Shown here in pieces: positions 8,108 to 16,323 of a stretch of DNA of 64,000 bases. Numbering within the stretch: the stretch's first letter is position 1; each line of letters begins with the position of its first letter. The notes beneath the pieces are model-generated. The model searched no databases and was not told the origin of the DNA. It saw only the letters and a program-made list of their open reading frames with translations. The DNA is from Undibacterium pigrum (lineage in GTDB: Bacteria > Pseudomonadota > Gammaproteobacteria > Burkholderiales > Burkholderiaceae_D): positions 310,001 to 374,000 of the forward strand of contig NZ_QJKB01000002.1 of NCBI RefSeq assembly GCF_003201815.1, given 5' to 3'. A program made the translations under genes and the position numbers.

Positions 8108-9655
8108 CTAGCCCAGCCATAGAGTATATTCTATGCCATTCTGTATGGACCCCAGCACTTGTGCCTTGTTTTCTGTGCTTTCACAAAAGCTGGCCAACAC
8201 ACTCGCAGGCGTACCAGCACCCGAACTGAGTTCCTTGTTCCAGTAATCAAAGCCTGCCTGGTCAGGTGCCCGGTGCAAGACATTCTGGTAAAGATTGGTG
8301 ATCAGCGTCGTCGTTGTGGGATTGGTGCCATACAGCTTTTGAAATTCTGGCGATAGAAAGAAGCCCGCTGCCACGGTCAGCAGGCTGGAACCTTTATCCA
8401 TGTCAGCGATCCAGTAACCCAGGCCTGCTGCATCGGGTTTGCGGTCAAATGCTGCCTGGTAGAGCCGGTACATTTGCCCGGCATTGCCTTCCAGGTCAAA
8501 GGCGACCATGCCGTCATTGAGTTGTACTCTTTCGACGTTGACGATGGACGTGATTTCGCTATTGCCCGTATTGCGGAACGTCACGTCAGTGGCATTTTTT
8601 TGTATGCTGAAAGCGGCGCGGTTTTCCTTGATGACAAGCAAATCAAAGCCCGCCCCGCCATCCACCGTATCGCCACCTCCATTGCTTTCAAAGCGGTTAT
8701 TGACGCTATTGCCTATCATCACATCGCTATAGCGCGTGCCGACCACATTTTCAATCACCGTACCGAAAGCGATCGATAAATTATTCTGCGATACCGTATC
8801 ACTGGCCAGCCTGCCGACTGAACTATTGGCACCCTGATTGAGGTTGATGGTGGCCGCGATTGTCAGGGCTGACAAATTGATGGTGTCGATGCCGCCCGTA
8901 TCATTGATGATTTTAAGCAGGCGGCCATCAGTATCCTTGATGAGATAATTCGTGGAATCCGCATTATAGGCTTTGACGCCATACAGGTATTTCAACGCCA
9001 GGTAATCATACTTGCCAAAGAAATCCCTCTCCTGACCTTGCGGTGCCTTGACATACGACATAACGGTATTGATTTCGCTGTCTTCTGCCGCTGCCAGAAA
9101 ATTATCTGCAGTCGTTGATGCCGGTTCACCCGCATTGTAATTTCCTGGATGCTTGAGTCCTATAGCATGCCCAATTTCATGTACCAGAGTAGCCCAGCTA
9201 TTGGTGCCGGGGATGATGTTGCTCAGATTGTCACTGGCTTCGTTATTGATATAGACATCACCGCTGACTTTGGGGTCTGTCGTATCCGGATAAGTCGCAT
9301 AGCCAGCGCTGGTCGCCCCCTGAGCGTTGTTGCCCAGGCGTATATAGCCATATGTGCTATCGGTGTCTGTTACTTCCTTGAACGTGATGCCAAATTGCTG
9401 GGAAATCAAATCAAAAATATTTCTGGTGGCAATTTTTTGTTCATCGGTGAATACACTAAAACCTTTCCTGTCCGAGTCTTGAGCATAATTGGGGGCGACA
9501 CTCATGAAGCTATACGTGACCTCAACGGCAGTCCCCACTGCACTGCCATTATTCCAGCGTGCAGTTGCCGAGGGCAGGAGTACATCTATCCGGTAATCGC
9601 CGCTATAGGGATTGACGATGACGGTTTCTTTTTGAGTGGAGACAGTGGTGGTCAT
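8108..9655 (-). CDS. serralysin-like M10 zinc metalloprotease with RTX-like segment and DUF4214 domain
   Basis: Predicted secreted zinc endopeptidase. The catalytic motif HEIGHAIGLKH gives zinc ligands His159, His163 and His169 with Glu160, and the Met-turn reads VMSY about 35 residues later. The middle (about 300-345) has an RTX-like parallel-roll stretch (IGNSVNNRFESNGGGDTVDGG without many copies), and the C-terminal 100 residues match DUF4214 (YRLYQAAFDRKPDAAGLGYW), a domain often found in type-I-secreted proteins. There is no N-terminal signal peptide, which fits C-terminal export by a type I system; no such transporter is in this window. Start at 9655 is backed by a GGGAA ribosome-binding sequence. 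It is transcribed alone, convergent with the TraB/GumN gene. The usual multiple calcium nonapeptides are reduced to about one, which is unusual. Confidence 0.9.
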   Translation of the reverse strand: MTTTVSTQKETVIVNPYSGDYRIDVLLPSATARWNNGSAVGTAVEVTYSFMSVAPNYAQDSDRKGFSVFTDEQKIATRNIFDLISQQFGITFKEVTDTDSTYGYIRLGNNAQGATSAGYATYPDTTDPKVSGDVYINNEASDNLSNIIPGTNSWATLVHEIGHAIGLKHPGNYNAGEPASTTADNFLAAAEDSEINTVMSYVKAPQGQERDFFGKYDYLALKYLYGVKAYNADSTNYLIKDTDGRLLKIINDTGGIDTINLSALTIAATINLNQGANSSVGRLASDTVSQNNLSIAFGTVIENVVGTRYSDVMIGNSVNNRFESNGGGDTVDGGAGFDLLVIKENRAAFSIQKNATDVTFRNTGNSEITSIVNVERVQLNDGMVAFDLEGNAGQMYRLYQAAFDRKPDAAGLGYWIADMDKGSSLLTVAAGFFLSPEFQKLYGTNPTTTTLITNLYQNVLHRAPDQAGFDYWNKELSSGAGTPASVLASFCESTENKAQVLGSIQNGIEYTLWLG

Positions 9656-10007
9656 GATGTTATTCCCAGGTAAATTGAATAAAAAATCATTGTTGCTGTC
9701 ATGCGTGATACCCGGATGCCGGGATGCCAGTGATTAATGAAAGACTGAAGCTCAGTTGTACCTATTTTTTGGAGGGCCAGTGTCGTTGAGCAGATGTGCA
9801 GGCCAATAAGCAGAATAGTTCACAAACGCTGGATTAACAGCAGGATTGATGTAAAAGAAGGTGATTTGTCGCGTTTTCCCACATGCGCAGATCAGCAGGG
9901 TGTGGCCTGAGCCTTGCTCGCCGCATTTGTGTCAAAATGCAGTCCCGGCATCCCATGACATGGTCTGTAGATGCAAAAGACAGTAAAGAAAGTAGCAAAG
10001 AAACAAA
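9656..10007. other. intergenic region, divergent promoters
   Basis: About 350 bp between the protease gene and the small gene at 10008. It should hold both promoters, but none stands out. An 11-base word GGATGCCGGGA (9715-9725) reappears inverted at 9943-9953; I give it little weight. No gene is visible. Confidence 0.5.
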
Positions 10008-10436
10008 ATGACGCAAAATCTGATGATGAATGACAGTGCGCAATCCGATACGCCTGTTTCTTTACAGGAGCATCCCTGGATATCCCTGGAAACCGCGCTC
10101 GATGTAGAAGCATGGATGGATTTGCAACATCGCGAATTACAGCAAGCCCTGGGTGACAAGCCCACCACGGGCCAGGGCATATGCCTGACCCTGTTACATG
10201 GGGGGGAGCTATACCTGCATACCAACTCGGATGGCGACGTCTTGCTGGACCTGACTGAAGACGCGCAGTGGGTAGCGCCTGTGCTGATGGCAGTCACCCG
10301 CAGCAGCCCACCCAAGGGGCAAGTCTGGGGTTTGCCCGGACATGTGCTGATACAGTTGATACTGGGTTTGAATACTCTGGTCGCCAGCAGCCGCCTGGTT
10401 TTGCGGCATCAATACAAGGGTGCCAGAGTCGCTTAG
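10008..10436 (+). CDS. hypothetical protein, unrecognised
   Basis: I do not recognise this 142-residue protein. It has no signal peptide or clear membrane segment. The N-terminus is acidic (SLQEHPWISLETALDVEAW), the middle has an alternating strand pattern (ICLTLLHGGELYLHTNSDGDVLLDLTED) and the end is hydrophobic (HVLIQLILGLNTLVASSRLVL) with a basic tail. It is the only sizeable frame on this strand here, with coding-like composition. Start at 10008 or the second Met at 10026 cannot be separated. It converges on the solute-binding protein gene with only 12 bp between stops. Confidence 0.6.
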   Translation: MTQNLMMNDSAQSDTPVSLQEHPWISLETALDVEAWMDLQHRELQQALGDKPTTGQGICLTLLHGGELYLHTNSDGDVLLDLTEDAQWVAPVLMAVTRSSPPKGQVWGLPGHVLIQLILGLNTLVASSRLVLRHQYKGARVA

Positions 10437-10448
10437 GTTTAGCCCACT

Positions 10449-11240
10449 TTATCTGGGTGAGTAAATCCGGGCAAGTTCACCATCCTGACGTGCCTGCAGG
10501 ATGGCCTGATCTATTTTTTGCAGCAGAGCAGCTTCAGCAGGCCCGCCCCCCTGGCGTATGGCGATGTGGATATCCACGGCAGAAACCGGCCTGGGTAATA
10601 TGCAAAACAATTTACTGTCTGCTGACTTACCCGCAATTTCGGTCACATATTGCTGATTGATATAAGTTTCCAGGCGGCTGGTATTGGCTACCGAGCTATA
10701 CAGCAAGAAAGCATCCATGCGACGCATGAAGAGTTTCCTGAAGCGCCCCAGGTTATTGCTGGTGTCATCCTCGACCTTGAACAAGACATTGCTGAGACGG
10801 TCAAATTCTTCACCATAGCTGGTGCCGCGCACGATACCTATGGTCTTGCCCTTCAGATCACTGACGGTGTTGTAGTTGAATTTTGCACTGCATAAGGTGA
10901 CCAGCAAGGCCTGATCGGTGAAGATGGGCTGGCTGAATTTTAACAGACGCTGGCGTTCACGGGTTTTTGAAATGCCAAAAATCAGGCCTTCACCATTGGC
11001 CGCATTTTCTACCGCCCGCTTCCAGGGATAGCGCCTGACCTCGAATATCAGTTTGCTGTGCTGTTCCAGATAGCGCAGCAAGTCCACGACTTCTTTGGAC
11101 AGAGGGATGACTTTACCTTTGCCATCCAGTTCTTCACTCATCAGCAATACTGTACTTTGCCGGGTTTGCGCCTGCGCCATGCCAGCCCAGCAGACGCATA
11201 CTAGCAGTAGGCAGGCAAGTAGGCGCATATTGCGTGGCAT
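10449..11240 (-). CDS. periplasmic solute-binding protein of the amino-acid-binding (SBP_bac_3) type
   Basis: A Sec signal peptide of about 24 residues (LLACLLLVCVCWAGMAQAQ) precedes a two-lobed binding protein. Readable family features are the strand EVRRYPWKRAVENAANGEG, the switch region FSQPIFTDQALLVTL and the second-lobe entry DLKGKTIGIVRGTSYGEEF. Proteins of this kind without a nearby permease are common in Burkholderiales; they may serve a distant ABC transporter or a sensor. No permease or ATPase gene is adjacent. A GGAA sequence six bases before the ATG at 11240 supports that start. Ligand unknown; polar amino acids are a guess from the family. Confidence 0.87.
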   Translation of the reverse strand: MPRNMRLLACLLLVCVCWAGMAQAQTRQSTVLLMSEELDGKGKVIPLSKEVVDLLRYLEQHSKLIFEVRRYPWKRAVENAANGEGLIFGISKTRERQRLLKFSQPIFTDQALLVTLCSAKFNYNTVSDLKGKTIGIVRGTSYGEEFDRLSNVLFKVEDDTSNNLGRFRKLFMRRMDAFLLYSSVANTSRLETYINQQYVTEIAGKSADSKLFCILPRPVSAVDIHIAIRQGGGPAEAALLQKIDQAILQARQDGELARIYSPR

Positions 11241-11386
11241 TGTTATTCCGGGATGATATCGGTCACTTTATCTTAGCGCAATTTATCTGCTTTGGCTGCT
11301 GGCCTGACCGCAGAGTCGGGTTTGCACACCACAATCTCTGTTAAATATGGCAAACCAAGCCTGGCCGGAATATGAAAAAAACAAAA

Positions 11387-11417
11387 CAGGGTTCATACCG
11401 CAATGGCATGAACCCTG
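11387..11417 (-). terminator. rho-independent terminator of the GIN-domain gene
   Basis: Ten-base perfect stem CAGGGTTCAT / ATGAACCCTG with an 11-base loop. On the minus strand the stem is followed by TTTTGTTTTTTT. It lies about 45 bp after the stop of the lipoprotein gene. Confidence 0.85.
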
Positions 11418-11460
11418 ACATCGTTGTGAATTACTTTGCTATCTTGACTACAGCTTGTGT

Positions 11461-12660
11461 TTAATTCGCTACACCATTTCTGTCTATTTTGACTACGCGC
11501 GAGCCGCCTGCTTTCTTGACATTGACTTCAGCCTCCCCAGGGCCGGTGACCTTGATACTGGCACTATCAAGCAATAATTCATTGGCATCCAGGTCGCCGC
11601 TGCCAGTCAGCTTGGCATTCAAACTTTTCGCCCTGCCTTTTAACTGTGTCGCCCCTGGACCATTCATCATGATCTCCAGCGTCGCTTCGGCTTGCAGTTC
11701 TACATTGAAGTCACCAGAACCGGAATTTTCCAGTTTCAATGTACCCGATACGCCACGGTAACTCTGGTTGGAAGGGCCATTATTGACAATCTGCAAGTCC
11801 TTCACCTTCAGATGCTCTGCATTGACATCGCCAGAACCGCTACTGTTCATCGTCAGCGCAGTAATTTCACCACTCAGGGATAATTCACCCGGGCCACTGT
11901 TGCGTACAGTGACTTGTTCAGCCTTGATATCGTCGATCTGAATATCGCCAGAACCAGACATGTCCAGCTCCAGTGCCTTGATGCTGCCGGACAATTTCAC
12001 ATCGGCTGATCCATGCTGTACCAGTTTCACGCTGGCTGATTGCAAATTGTCGGCTCTTAACTCACCGCTGCCATGCAGGGTAGCATCGAGTGACTCGCTA
12101 ATGGTATGCATATGGGTATCGCCAGAGCCATGGATTTCAGTCTCAGCCTTGGCGACTTGCAGTTGCTGCAAATCCAGGTCACCACTGCCATTCGCCGACA
12201 GCTTCAAGACATTGACCTTGCCACTGAGCTTCAGGTCGCCCGATCCATTCATGTTCAAGGCTATGCTGTCTGTCTGCAGATCGCGCACTTCCATGTCACC
12301 GCTGCCATTGCTATCGATGCGGTTCAGGCTCTTGGTGGTGATCCTGATGGTGCCTGGCCGGTTGTTCCAGGTAAAGCTATACGACTTGCGCTTGCTGCGT
12401 ATGATCAATACCTTGTTTTCCACCACGGTTTCTATTTCCGGCACCAGATTGTCATCACCGCTGATTTCTACGCTGGCATTGGCACCATTGGTGACGACCA
12501 CGTCAAAGAAGCCAGCGTTTTCTATTGCCGCAAATTCAGTCACGGCGCGCTGCTCGGTGATGAGCTTGCCGCTACCCTTGATGGCATCGCTATTGACCCT
12601 GACTTCACAACCGCCAAGCAGGACTGATAATAACGCCAGGTATCCGAATGATTTGAACAT
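11461..12660 (-). CDS. lipoprotein of GIN/DUF2807 type made of about 14 GSGD-like repeats
   Basis: The N-terminus has a lipoprotein signal with lipobox LLGGC (Cys18). The rest matches the head-GIN domain family (DUF2807), predicted to fold as a right-handed parallel beta-helix. From residue 105 on, a turn motif recurs about every 19 residues: NGSGD, NGSGD, NGSGD, HGSGD, HGSGE, HGSAD, SGSGD, NSGPGE, SGSGD, NNGPS, NSGSGD, NGPGA, TGSGD and TGPGE. Each marks one turn of the solenoid. At 399 residues it is longer than common members of about 200-250. The role is not established; surface adhesion or auto-aggregation have been suggested for relatives. The gene stands alone with its own terminator. 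Confidence 0.9.
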   Translation of the reverse strand: MFKSFGYLALLSVLLGGCEVRVNSDAIKGSGKLITEQRAVTEFAAIENAGFFDVVVTNGANASVEISGDDNLVPEIETVVENKVLIIRSKRKSYSFTWNNRPGTIRITTKSLNRIDSNGSGDMEVRDLQTDSIALNMNGSGDLKLSGKVNVLKLSANGSGDLDLQQLQVAKAETEIHGSGDTHMHTISESLDATLHGSGELRADNLQSASVKLVQHGSADVKLSGSIKALELDMSGSGDIQIDDIKAEQVTVRNSGPGELSLSGEITALTMNSSGSGDVNAEHLKVKDLQIVNNGPSNQSYRGVSGTLKLENSGSGDFNVELQAEATLEIMMNGPGATQLKGRAKSLNAKLTGSGDLDANELLLDSASIKVTGPGEAEVNVKKAGGSRVVKIDRNGVAN

Positions 12661-12862
12661 GATATCGTGTGGGAAAGATTAAACAGGTGCCCAGTGTAAT
12701 ATTGTTTTATACGGATTTCACTGCTCATCCAGACAGAATGTAATTTCCTAGTCATCAACTGCAAATTTGCCGGATAAAACGTAAGCCTTTGCAACAGCAA
12801 GCAATTGTTTTTCAGCAGGATGTACACTAAGCTGGTTTTTATCGTCAAATCAAGACCAAAGA

Positions 12863-13507
12863 ATGATACCTACGCGCCGCCAGTTATTAAAAAGAGGGCT
12901 ATTGCTTGGTGCCGCCGGCATGGCCGGTCCGCATGGCCTCCTGCAAGCAGCCAACACCAGCAATGAAAAACAAGCACAGCCTACCCCGCCACCAGATCTG
13001 TTTGACTCTCAGGCGCTGGACATAGAATTCTGGGTCAAGCCGCGTACCCTGGACCTGATACGCCCGGCCACAGGTGAGCGCAGCAAGCTCCTGTACTGGA
13101 AAGATGGCGAAGTGCTTGATTCGGCCTATCAGCAGCTATGCCACTTGCTGCGCGACGTCAATGGCAAAGAAACTGCTCCGATAGATCCCAAATTGCTGGA
13201 AACCCTGTGGGCCACCCAGGCCTATATCTCCCGTCTGGGCATGACCAAACCACTAGAAATCCTGTCTGGCTACCGCACTCAGGCTTCCAATACCCGCCTG
13301 ATAGAGCAAGGTGTACCCGCTGCCCGTAAATCCCTGCACATGGAAGGTAAGGCAGCCGACATACGCATACCCCAGTTGCATGAAGAAATTCTGGGGGAGC
13401 TGATACAGAGTTTCCGCCAGGGTGGCGTCGGGTTTTATTATCGCCAGACCGCCAATGGGGGCTGGATACATACTGATACCGGCTTGCAGCGGAGCTGGAA
13501 AGGCTGA
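12863..13507 (+). CDS. Tat-exported DUF882/M15 family peptidase (YcbK-like)
   Basis: The N-terminus carries a twin-arginine signal (RRQLLKRGLLLGAAGMAG), so the folded protein is probably exported by Tat. The catalytic part (about 125-212) has the M15 pattern: LEILSGYRTQASN, then SLHMEGKAADIRI with the zinc-binding His and Asp, and GGWIHTDTG with the third ligand. Relatives of this class are thought to act on peptidoglycan cross-links; whether this one cleaves them is not shown. Length 214 is normal for YcbK-like proteins. It is divergent from the GIN lipoprotein gene with a 200-bp shared promoter region. Confidence 0.9.
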   Translation: MIPTRRQLLKRGLLLGAAGMAGPHGLLQAANTSNEKQAQPTPPPDLFDSQALDIEFWVKPRTLDLIRPATGERSKLLYWKDGEVLDSAYQQLCHLLRDVNGKETAPIDPKLLETLWATQAYISRLGMTKPLEILSGYRTQASNTRLIEQGVPAARKSLHMEGKAADIRIPQLHEEILGELIQSFRQGGVGFYYRQTANGGWIHTDTGLQRSWKG

Positions 13508-13526
13508 GTCTGCCTGGCTGGCAGAC
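13508..13526. terminator. hairpin between convergent genes
   Basis: Seven-base stem GTCTGCC / GGCAGAC with a five-base loop in a 33-bp convergent gap. It lacks a T run, so it is a weak terminator candidate. Confidence 0.4.
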
Positions 13527-13540
13527 CCCAGACATGGCGC

Positions 13541-16258
13541 TTATTGTTTTTTGGCGATTTTACTGGCATCACCAGTCGTCACTATGCTCCAGCGTTCAGG
13601 TTGCAGATATTTTTTGACAGCCTGGTTTAGTTGTTCCAGGCTCAGGTTTTGCAGCGCAAGGTCCTGTCTGACTTGCCATGAGTAGTCCACCCCCTTGTGC
13701 ATGAGGGCATTCCATTCGGTCGTCAGGTAGTCATCATTGTGCCTGGACTGTAGTTTTAAACGGCTTAAAGCAGATTTGGCAGCTTGTAGTTCATCGCGGG
13801 TAAAGCCATTTGCTACCACTAACTGCATTTCTTCCAGCACTGCCTGCTGGAGCTTGTCGATATTTGAGCTGGCAGCGCTTGCCGTGATTTCCCAACTACT
13901 GACAGCATCGCTGGAATAAGGAGACAGGCTTGAAGTCACGCCATAACTCCATCCTTCTTTGAGACGTACCCGCCTGCCCAGTCTTGATTCTACAGAATGA
14001 CCACCCAGCAGATAGCTGGCCACGTTCAAGGCAATAAAATCTGCATCATTGACACCGACTGGCAAGTCCAGTTGCCCAAGGAAATACCCGTTTTCTTTGC
14101 CAGGCGTATCCAGAAATTTACGCAATGGTCCATGGTCAACAAATTTGAATGGAGCTGGCTGGTAAGCGGCTTTGCTTTCCCAGTCCTTGAATTCTTCTTC
14201 CAGCACGGTCTTGACTTCTTCTATATCAAAATCACCGACTATCGCCAGATGGCCATTGCTGGCACCATAAAACTGCTTGTGAAAATCAATCAGGTCAGTC
14301 GCCTTGATGGCATTTAATTCCGAAATGACTTGCTGTGAAGTTTCCAGCGCACGTATATCGCCCATGGGATAACTATTGAAATGCCTGGCCAATTCATCTT
14401 TTGCCATACGTTCCGGGGTATTAGCAGCTTTTTGCCAGGAATATCTTTCGTTCATGATCGCGGCGGTGGCCTGGGCGAGACTGGGTTCTTTCAGGTTTAA
14501 CACCATCAGTTTCAGTGCTTGTTTCAGATGCGATTTGTCAGTGATGAATTTGGTGACGCCACCACGCATGCGTGCTTTCTCCCGTTCTGCATCCAGGGTT
14601 TCTTTCCCATAGCGGCTGGTACCATTGAGCAAGACTTGCCTGGTCAGACGGTCTATCCAGCGTTTATTGGCGAGTGATTTTTCATCGCCCCAGTGTAAAA
14701 CCAGTTCAACCACGACTTCCTGGCCGCGTGTGGGCTTCACCAGCAAGGCTGTTTCTATATTTCCTATCTTGATCCTGCGTGTGCTTTGCTGGATATTTTC
14801 TGGCGATGTATTAAATTCGGCAACGGCAGCATATTCATCAACATGAGAGAAATCCTTCATGATGTCACTGACTTGAGGTACTGCAGGCATGCTGCTGTCG
14901 ACATTTTTCTGTTCTGTCAGCAAGATACCTGTGGTGCGGTTTTCTCTGACGAAATAACGCTGGGCTGCTTGTTGTAACTGCTCAGTTTTCATGTTGGCGA
15001 CACGGTCTTTTTCCAGAAACATCAAACGCCAGTCGCCCGCAGCGATGTATCTGGATATCCTCATGCTCAATGCATGTGGATTGTTCATGATGTAGGAAAA
15101 AATATTCACATACTTGCTTTTAAATAAATCCAGATCTTGCTCAGTCCATGCATGATTTCCAAAAGTTTCTATCGCTTTTGTTACTGCCTTGGGAGAGTTC
15201 TCATCGGGACTGCCAGCCAAAATGCTGTAGCCGAACAGGATCAAGCCATTGTCCGTTATGCCTTCAGTATGAAATCCCAGGCCTTCATTGACAGGAAGTA
15301 AGTCACCGGTCCGGCTACGCAGTTCTCTTCCTGAGGTCAGCATGGTGGCTGCGAATTGCAGGGCAGTATAGTCGGGATGTAATAAGGAAGGACTGTGATA
15401 GGCTAATATCACTGGATTGGAATTGCCTTTTTTCCTGAGGATGACCTGGCGTTCTCCTTGCTGTGCCGGTTCAATAGTAGGTATTTTGGGCAAGGCAGAT
15501 TTTGGTGTGGGAATTGTGCCAAACTGGCGCGAGATTGTCTGCAAGGCTATGCTGGCATCAAATTTTCCTGCAACCATCAACACGGCATTATCCGGACGAT
15601 AGTATTGGCGATACAGCTGCTGTAATTGTTCTATGCTGACATTCTCGATATCACTTTTTTCACCAATCACACTGTGACCATAACCATGCCAGTCAAAAGC
15701 CACGGCCTGCACGCGGCGCATCAGCGTGTCATAAGCATTATTCTCCCGGAGTTCAAGCTCATTGCGCACTACCGTCATTTCAGTATCAAGCTCAGACTTC
15801 AGGATGCGTGCATTTAGCATGCGGTCTGCTTCCATACTCAAGACCCAGTTGAGCTCACTCTCATTGGCCTCGAATGTGGCGAAATATTGCGTATAGTCAG
15901 GAAAAGTAAATGCATTCGAACGCATGCCTTTTTCAATCAATTGCCTGGAAATTTCCGGGTAATTTTTACTCCCCTTACACAGCATGTGCTCCAGCAAATG
16001 GGCATAACCAGTTTGCCCTGCACCTTCATTTCTTGAACCTGCCAGATAAGTCATATTGACCGTTGTCGTCGATTTGGAATTGTCTGGCATCAGCAAGACT
16101 TTCAAACCATTTGGCAAACGGTATTCACTGATACCTTCTACGGTACTGAGCTTTTCTACATTTGCTGGCAAGCTTGTTGCTGCCTGTGCGTGGCTTCTGG
16201 AAAACAGCAGGTGTACGGCAAGAGCAATCGCTACAACCGGAGTTTTGATGTGAAGCAT
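13541..16258 (-). CDS. M16 family zinc metallopeptidase (pitrilysin-like), exported
   Basis: A 905-residue protein with a signal peptide (cleavage near AQA, residue 26) and two M16 halves. The inverted zinc motif HLLEH gives His87, Glu90 and His91, and the third ligand is Glu167 in VVRNELEL, 76 residues on, so the site is intact. The second half (about 500-890) is the inactive M16C-like lobe with the GWSYGVTSS element. Such periplasmic enzymes degrade peptides of modest size. It lies 65 bp downstream of a paralogous M16 gene on the same strand, with a terminator between. It is more diverged than the other two copies in this window: CKGSKNY replaces FKG and FPDYTQYF replaces LDRTNYY. Confidence 0.95.
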   Translation of the reverse strand: MLHIKTPVVAIALAVHLLFSRSHAQAATSLPANVEKLSTVEGISEYRLPNGLKVLLMPDNSKSTTTVNMTYLAGSRNEGAGQTGYAHLLEHMLCKGSKNYPEISRQLIEKGMRSNAFTFPDYTQYFATFEANESELNWVLSMEADRMLNARILKSELDTEMTVVRNELELRENNAYDTLMRRVQAVAFDWHGYGHSVIGEKSDIENVSIEQLQQLYRQYYRPDNAVLMVAGKFDASIALQTISRQFGTIPTPKSALPKIPTIEPAQQGERQVILRKKGNSNPVILAYHSPSLLHPDYTALQFAATMLTSGRELRSRTGDLLPVNEGLGFHTEGITDNGLILFGYSILAGSPDENSPKAVTKAIETFGNHAWTEQDLDLFKSKYVNIFSYIMNNPHALSMRISRYIAAGDWRLMFLEKDRVANMKTEQLQQAAQRYFVRENRTTGILLTEQKNVDSSMPAVPQVSDIMKDFSHVDEYAAVAEFNTSPENIQQSTRRIKIGNIETALLVKPTRGQEVVVELVLHWGDEKSLANKRWIDRLTRQVLLNGTSRYGKETLDAEREKARMRGGVTKFITDKSHLKQALKLMVLNLKEPSLAQATAAIMNERYSWQKAANTPERMAKDELARHFNSYPMGDIRALETSQQVISELNAIKATDLIDFHKQFYGASNGHLAIVGDFDIEEVKTVLEEEFKDWESKAAYQPAPFKFVDHGPLRKFLDTPGKENGYFLGQLDLPVGVNDADFIALNVASYLLGGHSVESRLGRRVRLKEGWSYGVTSSLSPYSSDAVSSWEITASAASSNIDKLQQAVLEEMQLVVANGFTRDELQAAKSALSRLKLQSRHNDDYLTTEWNALMHKGVDYSWQVRQDLALQNLSLEQLNQAVKKYLQPERWSIVTTGDASKIAKKQ

Positions 16259-16283
16259 GATGTCTGAAAAAATGGGTATAAAA

Positions 16284-16310
16284 AAACCGGAAATCTCAGA
16301 TTTCCGGTTT
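16284..16310 (-). terminator. rho-independent terminator between the two M16 genes
   Basis: Thirteen-base near-perfect stem AAACCGGAAATCT / AGATTTCCGGTTT, followed on the minus strand by a T run. It ends the upstream M16 gene and may attenuate read-through into the downstream one. Confidence 0.85.
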
Positions 16311-16323
16311 CATGAAAAAAAGC

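Noticed and set aside
9715..9953. 11-base inverted repeat as a mobile-element end
   Set aside because: Too short, no target duplication and no transposase between.
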